Source of the DNA: Cryptomeria japonica
Lineage: Eukaryota > Streptophyta > Pinopsida > Cupressales > Cupressaceae
Assembly (NCBI RefSeq): GCF_030272615.1
Contig: NC_081405.1
Coordinates: 470,322,008-470,386,007, forward strand
Reading direction: 5' to 3'
DNA: 64,000 nt
The translations under genes were made by a program, and so were the position numbers. Within the stretch, counting starts at the first letter, position 1. Each line of letters starts with the position of its first letter. Below, in pieces: positions 63,010 through 64,000 of this stretch. Under the pieces are notes generated by a model, which saw only the letters and a program-made list of their open reading frames with translations, made no database searches and was not told the DNA's origin.

Positions 63010-63450
63010 ACCCTCTAATCTCACTTGTTAGCCATCACTCACTCTTTTCTCTTCTTGGCACTTTGTTGTTATGAAAATTTGTAAACCAAATATGAATGAA
63101 TAATGAACTAATGTGTTTTATTGAGCACGAAGGAGTTGGATGGGGTCCATGTGCCTCCAGGGCTCAAGCTAGGGCACAAATTTCAATGAATTTAAAAAAA
63201 AAAAAAAAACCTCTTTTTGCGTTCCTCAGATTGGAGATGCTAAGACGCCCTCGTGGTGTTCGAGGGACACTTGGGCATCTTGGGGAAATCTTGGCGTCTC
63301 CAGCATCTTAGGGATGTTTCCTCTATTCCAACGACGGTAAAGGGATGGCAGGGGGACACACCCACTGCATGCTCACGCCCCAGATATGTCCTCATCTCGA
63401 AAATGTGGGCTTGGGATGGGGACGCGTCCCTGTGGTTCTCTGGCATTATA
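63010..63450 (-). other. Probable outer (5') end region of hAT 3
   Basis: 63190-63215 is an A-rich run. 63240-63440 is GC-richer with CGTCTCC, CGTCCC and GGGGACGCGT phrases. The sequence GGATGGGGACGCGT at 63416-63429 recalls GGATGGGGACACGT at 29832-29845 near the end of hAT 2. The exact ends and the duplication were not found. Confidence 0.35.
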
Positions 63451-64000
63451 GGATGTGGCCAGCCAGTTGTGAGAAGCCACTATGAGGTCTTTGAAAGCTT
63501 CTCTTGGAAAGAGTATGTGCAAAAGCCTTTGATCTTTTACTTGCCATGTTGACATCCTCTTTTTGTTTAATATAAATCAATATATGTTCTATTGGCAACC
63601 CTTTTTTTTGGTCTAGGACAAACTTTTTTCCCTTGTAAAGTAATGGTGCAAAGGTGAGCTTTCGTTCATAAGTATGAACTTTATACAATTTTCCACACTG
63701 GCTACGAGGCCAAAGATGATGCCCACCACGAGGAAGTTGTTTGATCATTGTTGTATGTCACCACAAAGGTGATGCTACATGAAATCTAAAAGAACTCTCT
63801 ACATTTTGGGCAACCAAATTAGAGCTTGCAGCCATTCTGTTTGATCCTAAAATAAAAAAAACGTTACAAACTAAATAATACTAGAATTGAAAAATTAAAA
63901 AAGATCAGCATTATTGTCCCTAAATGTTCAAAGTGTTATTCAAAACTTAAAAAGAATTGAAAAATCTTCAGAAGTTAATTGAAAAGATGAAAAAAATGTG
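63451..64000. other. Unassigned sequence
   Basis: A minus-strand open frame of 100 codons (63748-63446) contains CGKLYKVHTYERKLTFAPLL. I do not recognise it. The rest is AT-rich. Confidence 0.4.

Noticed and set aside
63446-63748. 100-codon minus-strand frame
   Set aside because: No recognisable family, in a repeat-rich area. Not listed as a gene.
45578-64000. Further PNPase exons (rest of KH, S1 domain)
   Set aside because: I looked for the conserved KH-S1 linker and S1 phrases on the + strand and saw none with splice sites.

Overview
The window looks like nuclear DNA of a seed plant, most likely a gymnosperm (inference). It is AT-rich, holds one GT-AG-spliced plant gene with very long introns, and is packed with nested LTR retrotransposons and hAT DNA transposons. 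The only host gene seen is on the + strand. It is a polyribonucleotide phosphorylase (PNPase) that resembles the plant mitochondrial type more than the chloroplast type. Eleven consecutive exons lie at 5727-5882 and 37224-45577. All have consistent splice phases and no stops. The first visible intron is 31,341 bp. The first exons, the end of the KH domain and the S1 domain are not found in the window, so both flanking introns run off the ends or nearly so.

The introns are a record of transposition. 1-4860 is a decayed Ty3/gypsy element (- strand) split by a solo LTR (597-2551, duplication GCATC) and by a tiny retrotransposon (4072-4405). 9059-17039 is a hAT element with terminal inverted repeats and the 8-bp duplication GGTGTAAT. 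It was invaded by a 1,005-bp non-autonomous hAT (9209-10213, duplication TATCCAAT) and by a 3.6-kb LTR. Its right end and flank were then tandemly duplicated. 21.6-29.4 kb is a second hAT split by a complete 5,371-bp Ty1/copia element. 53.2-56.6 kb and 58.4-63.0 kb are two more hAT copies (- strand), each split by a solo LTR of one family. Two further solo LTRs of another family are at 33275-35247 and 50426-52218.

The most notable find is a pair of complete LTR retrotransposons only 332 and 334 bp long: 33487-33818 (+) and 4072-4405 (-). Each has 134-135 bp LTRs, a 64-bp interior made of little more than an initiator-Met primer-binding site and a polypurine tract, and perfect 5-bp target duplications. 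Each LTR carries an almost complete 72-nt tRNA-like sequence with intact RNA polymerase III A and B boxes but an eroded anticodon loop. In architecture this parallels Cassandra, whose LTRs carry 5S rRNA, but with a tRNA module. The polypurine tract and the start of the 3' LTR lie in the loop of a perfect 11-bp inverted repeat in both copies.

A second notable structure is a set of short-hairpin arrays inside one large LTR family. Ten hairpins spaced about 175 bp apart lie at 12.09-13.61 kb. The related LTR at 53.9-56.1 kb carries a quite different hairpin repeated every 60-70 bp.
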